DNA of 64,000 bases from the NCBI GenBank assembly GCA_038521625.1, contig JBCBKP010000002.1, forward strand, positions 62,001-126,000, read 5' to 3'. The position numbers and the translations under genes are program-made. Under the pieces are notes generated by a model. It had not been told where the DNA came from and did not search any database. It was given only the letters and a program-made list of their open reading frames with translations. How positions within the stretch are numbered: position 1 is the stretch's first letter; the number at the start of each line of letters is the position of its first letter. This document shows, in pieces, positions 45,722 to 53,982 of the stretch. This DNA comes from JBCBKP01 sp038521625 (lineage in GTDB: Bacteria; Planctomycetota; Phycisphaerae; Phycisphaerales; UBA1924).

Positions 45722-46498
45722 CTAGCCGCTGAGCCGGTCGAGGATGTCCAGCACGCCACGGACCTCCTCGAGCTCGGACACATAGTCGGCGTGCCGCTTG
45801 ATCTCGTCCCTGGCGTTCGCCGGGCAGGCGAAGAATCCCACGCGGCTGGCGATCCGCTCGTCGTGCGCCGTGTCTCCGATCCCCGCCAGACGCTCCTTGG
45901 CCAGCCCGGTGTGCGCGCAGAAGCGGTCGATCGCCGTGCCCTTGTCGACGAACGTCAGGTCGCAGTTGATCCACAGGTGCGTCGAGCTGACGCGGAGCAG
46001 CCACTCGTTCGCCTCGAACTCCTCGCGCAGCCGTCCCTCCATCTCGGGGATCTCGTCGGGCGAGCGGGGCAGCAGCGAGAACGAGCAGTCCTTGCCCGGC
46101 TGGATGCTCACGCCGGGGAACGCGTGGGCGACCCAGCGCTTGGCCGCGGCGATCTGGTCGAGCACGCCCGGCGTGATCTCCGGATCGCGGTCGAAGGCGT
46201 TGGTGTCGGGGTGCCAGAGCCAGACGCCGTTCTCGGCCATCGCGGGCAGCGTGGTGTTGCCGATCTTGCGGCAGACGGCCTCGACGAACCCGATCGGGCG
46301 GCCGGTGCAGAGCGTGACGACCGGCCGGTCGCCCCGTTCCTGGGCCAGGTCGTTGTGGCGCCGGACCTCGAGCAGCCTCTCGGCGTCGAAGGGGTCGTGG
46401 CGCTCGGGCGCCAGGCAGCCGTCGAGGTCGCAGATCACGGCGTCGAAGCGGCGGGCGTCGGAGTGGTGGGGGCCGGTGGCGGCGCTGTCGGGCGTCAT
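45722..46498 (-). CDS. HAD-superfamily (Cof/IIB-type) phosphatase
   Basis: This 258-residue protein has motif I AVICDLDGCLAPERHDPF (nucleophile Asp and DxDG), motif II VVTLCTGRPIGFVEAVCR, the lysine of motif III in the FVDKGTAIDRF region, and motif IV RLAGIGDTAHDERIASRVGF. The large cap domain between motifs II and III fits type IIB members that remove phosphate from sugars or nucleotides. The exact substrate cannot be read. It is divergent from aroC, about 35 bp apart. Confidence 0.85.
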   Translation of the reverse strand: MTPDSAATGPHHSDARRFDAVICDLDGCLAPERHDPFDAERLLEVRRHNDLAQERGDRPVVTLCTGRPIGFVEAVCRKIGNTTLPAMAENGVWLWHPDTNAFDRDPEITPGVLDQIAAAKRWVAHAFPGVSIQPGKDCSFSLLPRSPDEIPEMEGRLREEFEANEWLLRVSSTHLWINCDLTFVDKGTAIDRFCAHTGLAKERLAGIGDTAHDERIASRVGFFACPANARDEIKRHADYVSELEEVRGVLDILDRLSG

Positions 46499-46533
46499 AC
46501 GGCAGGAGGATACACGCCGCGTACCATCCGCCC

Positions 46534-47754
46534 ATGCCGTACTTCCAGCCCAAGCTCGACTACCAGACCGCCGGGGAGAGCCACGGCCCGGCGCTGATCA
46601 CCACGATCACCGGCCTGCCCGCCGGGCTGCCGCTCGATGAGGATCTCATCAACGACGCCCTCCGCCGCCGGCAGGGCGGCTACGGGCGCGGCGGGCGGCA
46701 GAAGCTCGAGACCGACGTCGTCGAGTTCCTGACCGGCGTTCGGCTCGGCCGGACCATCGGCAGCCCGCTGGTGATCCGGATCCACAACCGCGACAGCCGG
46801 CTCGACGACCTGGAGCGCACCCCGCCGGTGCACCGCCCCCGCCCCGGGCACGCCGACCTCGCGGGCAGCATCAAGTGGCTGACGACCGACTGCCGCGAGA
46901 CACTCGAGCGGGCCTCGGCCCGCGAGACCGCCAGCCGCACCGCCGCGGGCGCCGTCGCCCGCTGCCTGCTGCGGCACGTATTCGGCGTTGAGACCTTCGG
47001 ATTCGTCCGCCAGATCCTGACCGAGCGGGCCGAGGGCGAGGTGACCGAGGACAACCGGCCCGAGATGCAGCAGCGCCGCGACGAGTCGGACGTCTACACC
47101 ATCGACGAGGCCGCGGGCGAGCGGATGCGCGAGGCGATCCGCCAGACCAAGATCGACAAGGACACCGCCGGCGGCCACGTCGAGTGCCACGTCTTCGGCT
47201 GCCCGCCCGGCATCGGCTCGTCGATGGACTGGACCGCCAAGCTCGACGCCCGCATCGCCTACACGGTGATGGGCATCCAGGCGTTCAAGGCCGTGCAGAT
47301 CGGCCTGGGCACGGGCGTCGCCGAACGACGCGGCAGCGCGGTCCACGACGAGATCCATTTCGACAAGGCCAAGCTGGATTCCCGCACGCTCGGCTTCGTC
47401 CGCCCGACCAACAACGCCGGCGGGACCGAGGGCGGGATGACTACCGGTCAGCCGGTGGTCGTGACCGGGACGATGAAGCCGATCGCGACCATTCTAAAGG
47501 GCCTGCCGAGCGTCGACCTGAACACCAAGGAGCCGAACGAGTCGCAGTACGAGCGGAGCGACATCTCGGCGGTGTCGGCCGCGAGTGTGGTGATGGAGCA
47601 CGTGGTCGCGTTCGAGGTCGCGCGGTGCTTTGTCGACAAGTTCGGCGGCGACTCGGTGACCGAGCAGCGAGACAACTTCGAGCGCTACCTCGAGCTGGCC
47701 CGCACGCTGCCGCTGGCGGACGAGCGCCTCAACCCGGGGACGACGCTGGCGTGA
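46534..47754 (+). CDS. aroC: Chorismate synthase
   Basis: The enzyme turns EPSP into chorismate, the last shikimate step, with reduced FMN as cofactor. The 406-residue protein has TAGESHGPALITTITGLPAG, RRQGGYGRGGRQKLETDVVE, HRPRPGHADLAGSIKW, ASARETASRTAAGAVARCLL, NAGGTEGGMTTGQPVVV and RSDISAVSAASVVME in the usual order. It is slightly longer than E. coli AroC. The 3' end overlaps the convergent acetyltransferase gene by 26 bp. Confidence 0.96.
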   Translation: MPYFQPKLDYQTAGESHGPALITTITGLPAGLPLDEDLINDALRRRQGGYGRGGRQKLETDVVEFLTGVRLGRTIGSPLVIRIHNRDSRLDDLERTPPVHRPRPGHADLAGSIKWLTTDCRETLERASARETASRTAAGAVARCLLRHVFGVETFGFVRQILTERAEGEVTEDNRPEMQQRRDESDVYTIDEAAGERMREAIRQTKIDKDTAGGHVECHVFGCPPGIGSSMDWTAKLDARIAYTVMGIQAFKAVQIGLGTGVAERRGSAVHDEIHFDKAKLDSRTLGFVRPTNNAGGTEGGMTTGQPVVVTGTMKPIATILKGLPSVDLNTKEPNESQYERSDISAVSAASVVMEHVVAFEVARCFVDKFGGDSVTEQRDNFERYLELARTLPLADERLNPGTTLA

Positions 47755-48379
47755 TGCGCGACGCCAGCGCCGCCTCGATCTTCGCCCGGCATTCCGGCCA
47801 GTCGGGGCGGGTGATCGCGTAGACCACCGAGTCGCGCAGCCGGCAGATCTCCTTCCGCTCGTCGCGGAACGGCACGTGGCGGTGCAGCGTGCCCTCGAAC
47901 CTGGCCCCGAGCTTCTCGATGCCGCGGCGGCTGCGCGCGTTGGTCGCGTCGGCCATGAACATCACCCGCTCCATGCCGAGCTCGTCGAACGCGCAGGCCA
48001 GCAGCGTCAGCTTGCAGTCGGGGTTCACCGCGGTGCCCTGCGCCGGCTCGACGTACCAAGTGCCGCCGATCTCGCAGGTCGTGTCGGCCCGGTCGTCCTT
48101 GAACAGGTGCGTCACGCCGACGGGCTCGCCGGTGGCCTTCTCGACGACGCAGAACGGCACGGAGATCGCCCGCTCGACCGAGCCGAGCAGGTACGCCGCC
48201 ATCCCCTCGGCGTCGAACGTCTCCGGCGCTGCCGCCATCAGGGCGAACAGTTCTGGCGTGATCTTCGGCGCCAGCCCCGCCGCGAACCGCGCGGCGTTGT
48301 CCGCGGTGATGCGTTCGAGGGCGACGGTCCGGCCCTCGAGGCGCTCGAGCTCGAACATCCTGTCGCGGGGCGTTGACAC
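47729..48379 (-). CDS. GNAT family acetyltransferase (RimJ/RimL-like)
   Basis: This 216-residue protein has a GNAT fold. FELERLEGRTVALERITADN opens the typical RimJ/L N-terminus, and IGGTWYVEPAQGTAVNPDCK is the strand-4/acetyl-CoA region. ELGMERVMFMADATNARSRR with GIEKLGARFEGTLHR matches the C-terminal acetyltransferase motif. It is likely a protein or small-molecule acetyltransferase. The start at GTG 48379 is uncertain; an ATG at 48358 is also plausible. Confidence 0.82.
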   Translation of the reverse strand: MSTPRDRMFELERLEGRTVALERITADNAARFAAGLAPKITPELFALMAAAPETFDAEGMAAYLLGSVERAISVPFCVVEKATGEPVGVTHLFKDDRADTTCEIGGTWYVEPAQGTAVNPDCKLTLLACAFDELGMERVMFMADATNARSRRGIEKLGARFEGTLHRHVPFRDERKEICRLRDSVVYAITRPDWPECRAKIEAALASRITPASSPG

Positions 48380-48528
48380 CAGGAAACTGTAGTGCGGCAG
48401 GTCCCTGGCCAGAGCACGCTCACTGACGCAGGATGAAGGTGCTCTCGCTCAGGCCCGCCGGATTCTCTCCGGCGCGGCCGCTAATGAAGCGAGTGTGCGC
48501 CCGGAGGGCGCTCCGGAGCGGTCGAGAC

Positions 48529-50169
48529 CTAGTGCAGCACGCGGTAGACCTCGTCCATGGTGGACAGGCCGTTGGCGACCTTCACCTCGGCGTCGACGCG
48601 CATCGGCTCGAACCCCTCGGCGATCGCCGCCTCGCGCAGCTGCACCGCGTCGGCCCGCTGGTTGGTCAGTGTGCGGATGCGGTCGGTGACGTCGAGCAGC
48701 TCGTAGACCGCGAGCCGGCCCTTGAAGCCGTCGGGGCTGGTCGGGTCGGAGCGTCGCAGCAGGCGCTGGGCGAGCACGCCGAGCAGCGAGCTGGTCGCCA
48801 GGTACGGCTCGATGCCGATGTCGATCAGACGCGGGATGGCGCCCGCGGCGTCGTTGGTGTGCAGCGTCGAGAGCACGAGGTGGCCGGTCAGCGACGCCTG
48901 CACGGCGAGCTGGGCGGTCTCCATGTCGCGGATCTCGCCGACGAGGATCACGTCGGGGTCCTGGCGGAGCAGGGCGCGCAGGCCGGTCGCGAAACTGACG
49001 CCCCGCTTGTTGTTGACCTGCATCTGGCTGATGCCCTCGAGCCGGTACTCGACCGGGTCCTCGATGGTCATCACGTTGCGGCTGCCGCGGTCGACGCGCC
49101 CGAGGCAGGCGTACAGCGTGGTCGTCTTGCCCGAGCCCGTGGGGCCGGTGACGAGGATGATCCCGTTGGGCCGGTCGACCATGTCCATCAGCCGGTGCTG
49201 CATGCCCTGGCTCATGCCGAGCTGGTCGAGGTCGAGCTGGTTCTGTGACTGGTCGAGCAGGCGGAGCACGATGCGCTCGCCGTGGACGGTCGGGATGACC
49301 GAGAGGCGGATGTCGATCTTCTTCGAGCCGATGCGGACGGTGGTCTGGCCGTCCTGCGGGCTGTGCCGGTTGGCGATGTCCAGCTCGGTCATGACCTTCA
49401 GGCGGCTGGAGATCGCCGCGGCCAGCGAGATCGGGGGGCTGAAGGCCTCGACCAGCATGCCGTCCACGCGGAGGCGGATGACCAGCCGCGACTCCATCGG
49501 GTGGATGTGGATGTCCGACGCGCGCCGGCGCAGCGCCTCGAAGAGGATCATGTTGACCAGGCGGATGACCGGCGTCTGGCGGGCCTGCGCGAGCAGGTCG
49601 GTCTGGCGGCCGACGAGGCCCGCGGCCGACTCGAACGCCGCCTCGTCGAGCGGCATCTCCTCGATGATCTCGCCGACGAGGTCGCCCTGGCGCTCGTAGC
49701 CGCGGTTGATCAGGCTCGCGACCGCGGCGCGCGGCGCCAGCACGAGATCGATCGGCATCTCCAGCTGGTCCTCGACCATCTGGAAGACCGAGGGGTGCAT
49801 CGGCTGGCCGGTCGCGACGACCATGGTGTGCCCGTCGGAGCGGACGCCGCCGATCGTGTGCCCCCGCGCGAAGTCGGCGTCGATCAGCTCGTAGAAGCGG
49901 TTGGCCGAGTCGTCCAGCCGGGGCTCGACCTCGAAGGGCAGCCCGGTCCGTTCGGAGAGGGCCTCGAGCGCGCCCTGCTCGTCGGTGCCGAGAAGCTGGA
50001 TCATGACGTCCCACGGGTGGTCGTCGGCGCCCTCGGTCTGCGCGAACCGCTGGAGCTGCTCGGGGCTCAGGCCGAGGTCGCCGAAGGCGCGGGAGACCTC
50101 GCGCAGCCCGGGCTTGGGCGTCGTCGTCGCCGCGCCGTTCTGCTCGCGCTTGGCCAGGCGGCCCGCCAC
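48529..50169 (-). CDS. gspE: Type II secretion/type IV pilus assembly ATPase (GspE/PilB-like)
   Basis: The hexameric ATPase drives pseudopilus or pilus polymerisation. The 546-residue protein has an N-terminal domain (about 1-190), ASDIHIHPMESRLVIRLRVD, the Walker A loop TGPTGSGKTTTLYACL (331-346) and the Asp box DPVEYRLEGISQMQVN. Walker B is DVILVGEIRDMETAQ, followed by the His box GHLVLSTLHTNDA. The C-terminal tetracysteine zinc module usual in GspE/PilB is missing; only one Cys remains in the whole protein. It begins two bases after the secretin gene ends, in one operon. Confidence 0.93.
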   Translation of the reverse strand: MAGRLAKREQNGAATTTPKPGLREVSRAFGDLGLSPEQLQRFAQTEGADDHPWDVMIQLLGTDEQGALEALSERTGLPFEVEPRLDDSANRFYELIDADFARGHTIGGVRSDGHTMVVATGQPMHPSVFQMVEDQLEMPIDLVLAPRAAVASLINRGYERQGDLVGEIIEEMPLDEAAFESAAGLVGRQTDLLAQARQTPVIRLVNMILFEALRRRASDIHIHPMESRLVIRLRVDGMLVEAFSPPISLAAAISSRLKVMTELDIANRHSPQDGQTTVRIGSKKIDIRLSVIPTVHGERIVLRLLDQSQNQLDLDQLGMSQGMQHRLMDMVDRPNGIILVTGPTGSGKTTTLYACLGRVDRGSRNVMTIEDPVEYRLEGISQMQVNNKRGVSFATGLRALLRQDPDVILVGEIRDMETAQLAVQASLTGHLVLSTLHTNDAAGAIPRLIDIGIEPYLATSSLLGVLAQRLLRRSDPTSPDGFKGRLAVYELLDVTDRIRTLTNQRADAVQLREAAIAEGFEPMRVDAEVKVANGLSTMDEVYRVLH

Positions 50170-50171
50170 GC

Positions 50172-52868
50172 TCAGTCTTCCTCCTCGCCCGCGGCGGGCG
50201 GGATGAGGATCTCGGGCGGCGACTCGGCCTCGCCCGGGTTGCCGACGGACCGGGGCAGGCCGGTCAGCTCCAGGAACCGGGCGCGGAGCGGCGGGGCGTC
50301 GGGGTCGATGCCGGCCAGGTCGCGGGGCCCGTTGGTCAGGAGCTTCAGATCGTTGAAGTTCGGGTCGGTCAGGACGCGCGGCGTGATGAAGATGTAGAGC
50401 AGCGTGTCGGACTCGGTCCGGCTGGTGTCGCTGAAGAGGAGGTTCACGAGGGGGATGTCGCCGAGCAGCGGGATGGTGACCTTCGAGTTGGTCACGTTGT
50501 TGACGGTGATGCCGCCGACGACGATCGTCGCGTCCGAGGGGATCGTCACGACGCCGTCGACGTTCTGGTTCGCCCGCGGCGGCGGCACGCCGCCCGAGCC
50601 GGCGCCGAGGAAGTTCGAGAACTCGACCGAGTACTCGAGGCTGACGAAGCCGCTCTCGGCGATCGTCGGCGTCACGCTGAGCGTCGTGCCCGCCTCCTCG
50701 AAGCCGCTGAACGAGGTGATGTCGGAGGTGTTGCCGGTCTGCGTGCTCGTTGTCGGCTGCTCCTCGACGCTGGCGATCGTCGCCTCCTCGTTGTCGTTCA
50801 CGAGCAGCTGCGGGCGAGAGATGATCCGGGCGTCGGACTTGGTCTGCAGCGTCCGCAGGACGAACGGCAGAAAGTTCTGCTGGATGATGCCGATCGTGAG
50901 CCCGCCGAGGTTGCCGGGCGCGGTCGGCGTGCCGGTCAGCAGCTCGGGCGGGTTGGTCACGCCGAAGTTCGAGGTGAACTCCGCCTCGCCCAGCGTGAAC
51001 TGGGTGTCGACCTCGATGTCGAGGGCGTTGCTGTCGGACAGAGAGACGATCGTGGCCTCGATGAAGACCTGGGGCCGGCGGCGGTCGAGGCGGCCGATCA
51101 GCTCCTCGAAGTCCTCCTGCTGCCCGCGCGGCGCCTTGACGATGATCTGGTTGTTCGCCGGGTCGGCCACGACGAAGGTCTGCGCCGGGTCGAAGTCGCC
51201 GATCTCGCCCTCGCCGCCGGCTTCCCGGGCGATCTGCTCGTCGCGGAACCGCTGCTGCTGCTCGAGCGGCTGGAATCCGCCTCCTCCGATCGCCCCGCGC
51301 GACTGCGGCAGCAGCGATGCCTGGCCCGTCGGCGACTGCCCGGTCAGCAGCGACTGGATAATCCCGGCGACCTCCTCGGCGTCCGCGTTGTCCAGGCGGT
51401 ACTGGCGGATCACGACCCGGTCCGACTCGGTGTCGAGCTGATCGACGATCGTCTGCAGCGCCTCCTGCTGGTCGGGCGTGCCGTAGTAGAAGATCTTCCC
51501 GGTCGAGGTGTCGACGACGAGCGTCGGCCCGCCCGATCGCCCGGCCCCGGCGCCGCCGGCGCCCCCGGGCTGCACCGAGCCGCCCAGCCCGCCGGCGCTC
51601 TGCCCGGGCTGGGTGCTCAGCGAGATGACCTCGCCGAGCCCGCGCGCCTCGGCGAGCTGCGCGACCGACGAGGCCGACGCGCCGGCGAAGTACTCGCGGG
51701 CCTGCAGCTCGATCGGGCGGTCGACGATGTTGACGTAGCTCAGAACGACGTCGAGCTCTTCGGACGTGCCGCGGAAGAGCAGGCTATTGCCCTGAGGGTC
51801 GATCAGCAGCCGCTCGCCGAGGTTGTCGATCGACGCCTCGGCCCGCACCACCGCGCCGATGTTCCCCTCGGCGCCCGGCGGTGCCGAGGATCCGCCCTGC
51901 CCGCCGCTCGCGCCGACGAAGGCCAGGATGCGCGATCGGGCGACGGAGGCCGCGAGGTACCGCAGCTCGATGGGCGTCAGCGTGAACGATGAGTACCGTT
52001 CGCGAAGCACTTTCAGGACCGACTCAACGCGCTCGATCTGCTTGGTGGTGCCGGTCATCACGATCAGGCCGAGCTGGTCGACAAACGTGATGTTCGCGCC
52101 CGAGGCCGCGGTCCCGCCCCCGCCACGCGGGTCGGCCGCCGCGCCGCCACCGCCGAGCACGCGGTTGATGCTGTCCGCGAGCGTCGACGGTTTGATGTTC
52201 GGGACCTCGAGCACCTTGGTCGTGGCGAGGTCGCCCTCGAACACCCGCGGCAGGTTGCCCACGCGCTGGATGATGTACAGCTCGCTCGTGTTGTCGAAGG
52301 TCAGGCCGAAGCCCTGCTGCTCGAGCACGGTGATCAGCAGCGGCAGCAGGCTCGACTTCGGAACCTCCCGCGGCGCATTGAACCGGATCGTCCCGGGGAT
52401 GCCCTCCGCCGGCGCGATGTACGAGATCTCGAGCAGCTGCGTGATCAGCTCGACCAACGCCTGCAGCGCCACCGGCTCGCTGAACTGCGGGAACGAGACC
52501 AGCTCGCCCTCCGCCAGGCCCTCGATCGCCTCGACCGCCGCCGGCGCCAGGCCCGGCTGGCCCGCGCGGCGCGGGTCGATGATGTCCGGGCGGATGAACG
52601 GCTGGTCGAAGTTGTCGCGCCGCAACCGCATCTCGTTGATGTCGAAGACGCGCCGGTCGCCCTGGCCCTGAAAGATGTTCCCGCCGCCCTCGAGCTCCTG
52701 CTCCTGCTCGAGCACGTTGCGGAGCTTCCCGCCGGGCCCCGGCTCTTCTTCCTTCTGGCGGCCCGAGGTCTCGTCGCCGCCCTCGGGGATCGCCTGGCCG
52801 TGCGCCAGCCCCGCGATCGAGCACAGCACCGCAGCCCGCAACATCATCCGACCGTGTGGCTTCATCAT
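50172..52868 (-). CDS. gspD: Secretin (GspD/PilQ-like) outer-membrane channel
   Basis: Secretins form the outer-membrane gate for type II secretion or type IV pili. This 898-residue protein has a signal peptide (MLRAAVLCSIAGLAHG). Repeated N-domains include VLEVPNIKPSTLADSINRVL and LTPIELRYLAASVARSRILA. The secretin core starts at PQVFIEATIVSLSDSNALDI and ends near LLYIFITPRVLTDPNF, with VEEQPTTSTQTGNTSDITSF between. Gly/Gln-rich linkers separate the N-domains. It sits upstream of gspE in the same operon, and the pilM-like operon at 2.2-7.4 kb may supply the inner-membrane partners. Confidence 0.93.
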   Translation of the reverse strand: MMKPHGRMMLRAAVLCSIAGLAHGQAIPEGGDETSGRQKEEEPGPGGKLRNVLEQEQELEGGGNIFQGQGDRRVFDINEMRLRRDNFDQPFIRPDIIDPRRAGQPGLAPAAVEAIEGLAEGELVSFPQFSEPVALQALVELITQLLEISYIAPAEGIPGTIRFNAPREVPKSSLLPLLITVLEQQGFGLTFDNTSELYIIQRVGNLPRVFEGDLATTKVLEVPNIKPSTLADSINRVLGGGGAAADPRGGGGTAASGANITFVDQLGLIVMTGTTKQIERVESVLKVLRERYSSFTLTPIELRYLAASVARSRILAFVGASGGQGGSSAPPGAEGNIGAVVRAEASIDNLGERLLIDPQGNSLLFRGTSEELDVVLSYVNIVDRPIELQAREYFAGASASSVAQLAEARGLGEVISLSTQPGQSAGGLGGSVQPGGAGGAGAGRSGGPTLVVDTSTGKIFYYGTPDQQEALQTIVDQLDTESDRVVIRQYRLDNADAEEVAGIIQSLLTGQSPTGQASLLPQSRGAIGGGGFQPLEQQQRFRDEQIAREAGGEGEIGDFDPAQTFVVADPANNQIIVKAPRGQQEDFEELIGRLDRRRPQVFIEATIVSLSDSNALDIEVDTQFTLGEAEFTSNFGVTNPPELLTGTPTAPGNLGGLTIGIIQQNFLPFVLRTLQTKSDARIISRPQLLVNDNEEATIASVEEQPTTSTQTGNTSDITSFSGFEEAGTTLSVTPTIAESGFVSLEYSVEFSNFLGAGSGGVPPPRANQNVDGVVTIPSDATIVVGGITVNNVTNSKVTIPLLGDIPLVNLLFSDTSRTESDTLLYIFITPRVLTDPNFNDLKLLTNGPRDLAGIDPDAPPLRARFLELTGLPRSVGNPGEAESPPEILIPPAAGEEED

Positions 52869-52939
52869 GACCCTCTGGTACCGGCCCGAACCCGGGGCGG
52901 ATGCGAGCGGACGGTTCGTCGCCGGCCCTACCTTAGTCC

Positions 52940-53941
52940 ATGCGCATCGTCTCCCTGCTGCCCTCCGCGACAGAACTGATCGCCGCGATCGGGGGGACGG
53001 ACCACCTCGTCGGCCGCAGCCACGAATGCGACTTCCCGCCCGGTCTCGGGCACCTGCCCGTGCTCACCGCCGCGCGGACCGCATACGACCCGAACATCCA
53101 GGACGCCTCGCGGGCGATCGACACCGCCGTCCGAGACGCCCTCGCCGAGCACACCTCGCTCTACACGCTCGACGCGGCCGCGCTCGCCGAGCTCCGACCG
53201 GACCTGATTCTGACCCAGGACCTCTGCGACGTCTGCTCGATCGACCTCGGCACCGTCCGCGGCATCGTCCGCCACATGAACACAGGCCTCGGCCTCTTTC
53301 CCGAGATCCTGGCGCTGAACCCGACCACGCTGGAAGGCGTCCTCGACGATCTGCACCGCGTCGGCCGCGCCGCGCACATGGAGGACGAGGCCCGCGACGT
53401 CGTGGTCAGCCTCCGCGACCGGCTCTTCAGGGCCGAGGAGCACGTCAACGCATACGCCCAGAAGCCGGTCGTGGGCTTCGTCGAGTGGACCGACCCGGTC
53501 TTCATCGCCGGGCACTGGAACGTCGAGATCATCGAACGAGCCGGCGGCGACCACCCGCTCAACGAGTCCGTGATCAGGCCCGGCGAGGGCGCGGGCGAGG
53601 GCCCGCAGCGCGGCGGGCGCGAGGCCGGCAAGTCGATCGCCGTCGAGGACCCCGTGTTCGCGGCGACGAAGCCCGACGCGATCATCATCGCGCCGTGCGG
53701 GCTGACGCTCGACCAGGCCGAGCGCGAGGCGCGCGCGCTGCGCGACCGCGCCCGCGTCGCCGGGTGGTGGGACGACCTGCCCGCCGTGCAGAACGGCAAG
53801 ATCGCGATCGTCGACGGGAACCAGATGTTCAACCGACCGGGCCCGCGTCTGATCGATGCCTTCGAGTGGACGGTGGGGTTCTTGCAGGATCGGCCCGAGC
53901 TGATGCCGGCTGGCTTCCCGTGGCGAGCTCTCGCTGGCTAG
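52940..53941 (+). CDS. BtuF/FhuD-type substrate-binding protein without a signal peptide
   Basis: This 333-residue protein matches the cobalamin/siderophore-binding family: MRIVSLLPSATELIAAIGGT, LVGRSHECDFPPGLGHLPVL, LAELRPDLILTQDLCDVCSI and GRVAGWWDDLPAVQNG-like text near the end. The first residues are already the first beta strand, so no signal peptide is present. Many family members with this start are thought to act in the cytoplasm or to be anchored otherwise. An ABC ATPase of matching type is at 57620, but no permease is seen. The insert GEGAGEGPQRGGREAGKSIA is Gly-rich. Confidence 0.85.
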   Translation: MRIVSLLPSATELIAAIGGTDHLVGRSHECDFPPGLGHLPVLTAARTAYDPNIQDASRAIDTAVRDALAEHTSLYTLDAAALAELRPDLILTQDLCDVCSIDLGTVRGIVRHMNTGLGLFPEILALNPTTLEGVLDDLHRVGRAAHMEDEARDVVVSLRDRLFRAEEHVNAYAQKPVVGFVEWTDPVFIAGHWNVEIIERAGGDHPLNESVIRPGEGAGEGPQRGGREAGKSIAVEDPVFAATKPDAIIIAPCGLTLDQAEREARALRDRARVAGWWDDLPAVQNGKIAIVDGNQMFNRPGPRLIDAFEWTVGFLQDRPELMPAGFPWRALAG

Positions 53942-53982
53942 TTGCGAGTCGTCACGTGGCTCGGCCTACGGCACGCGACGCT

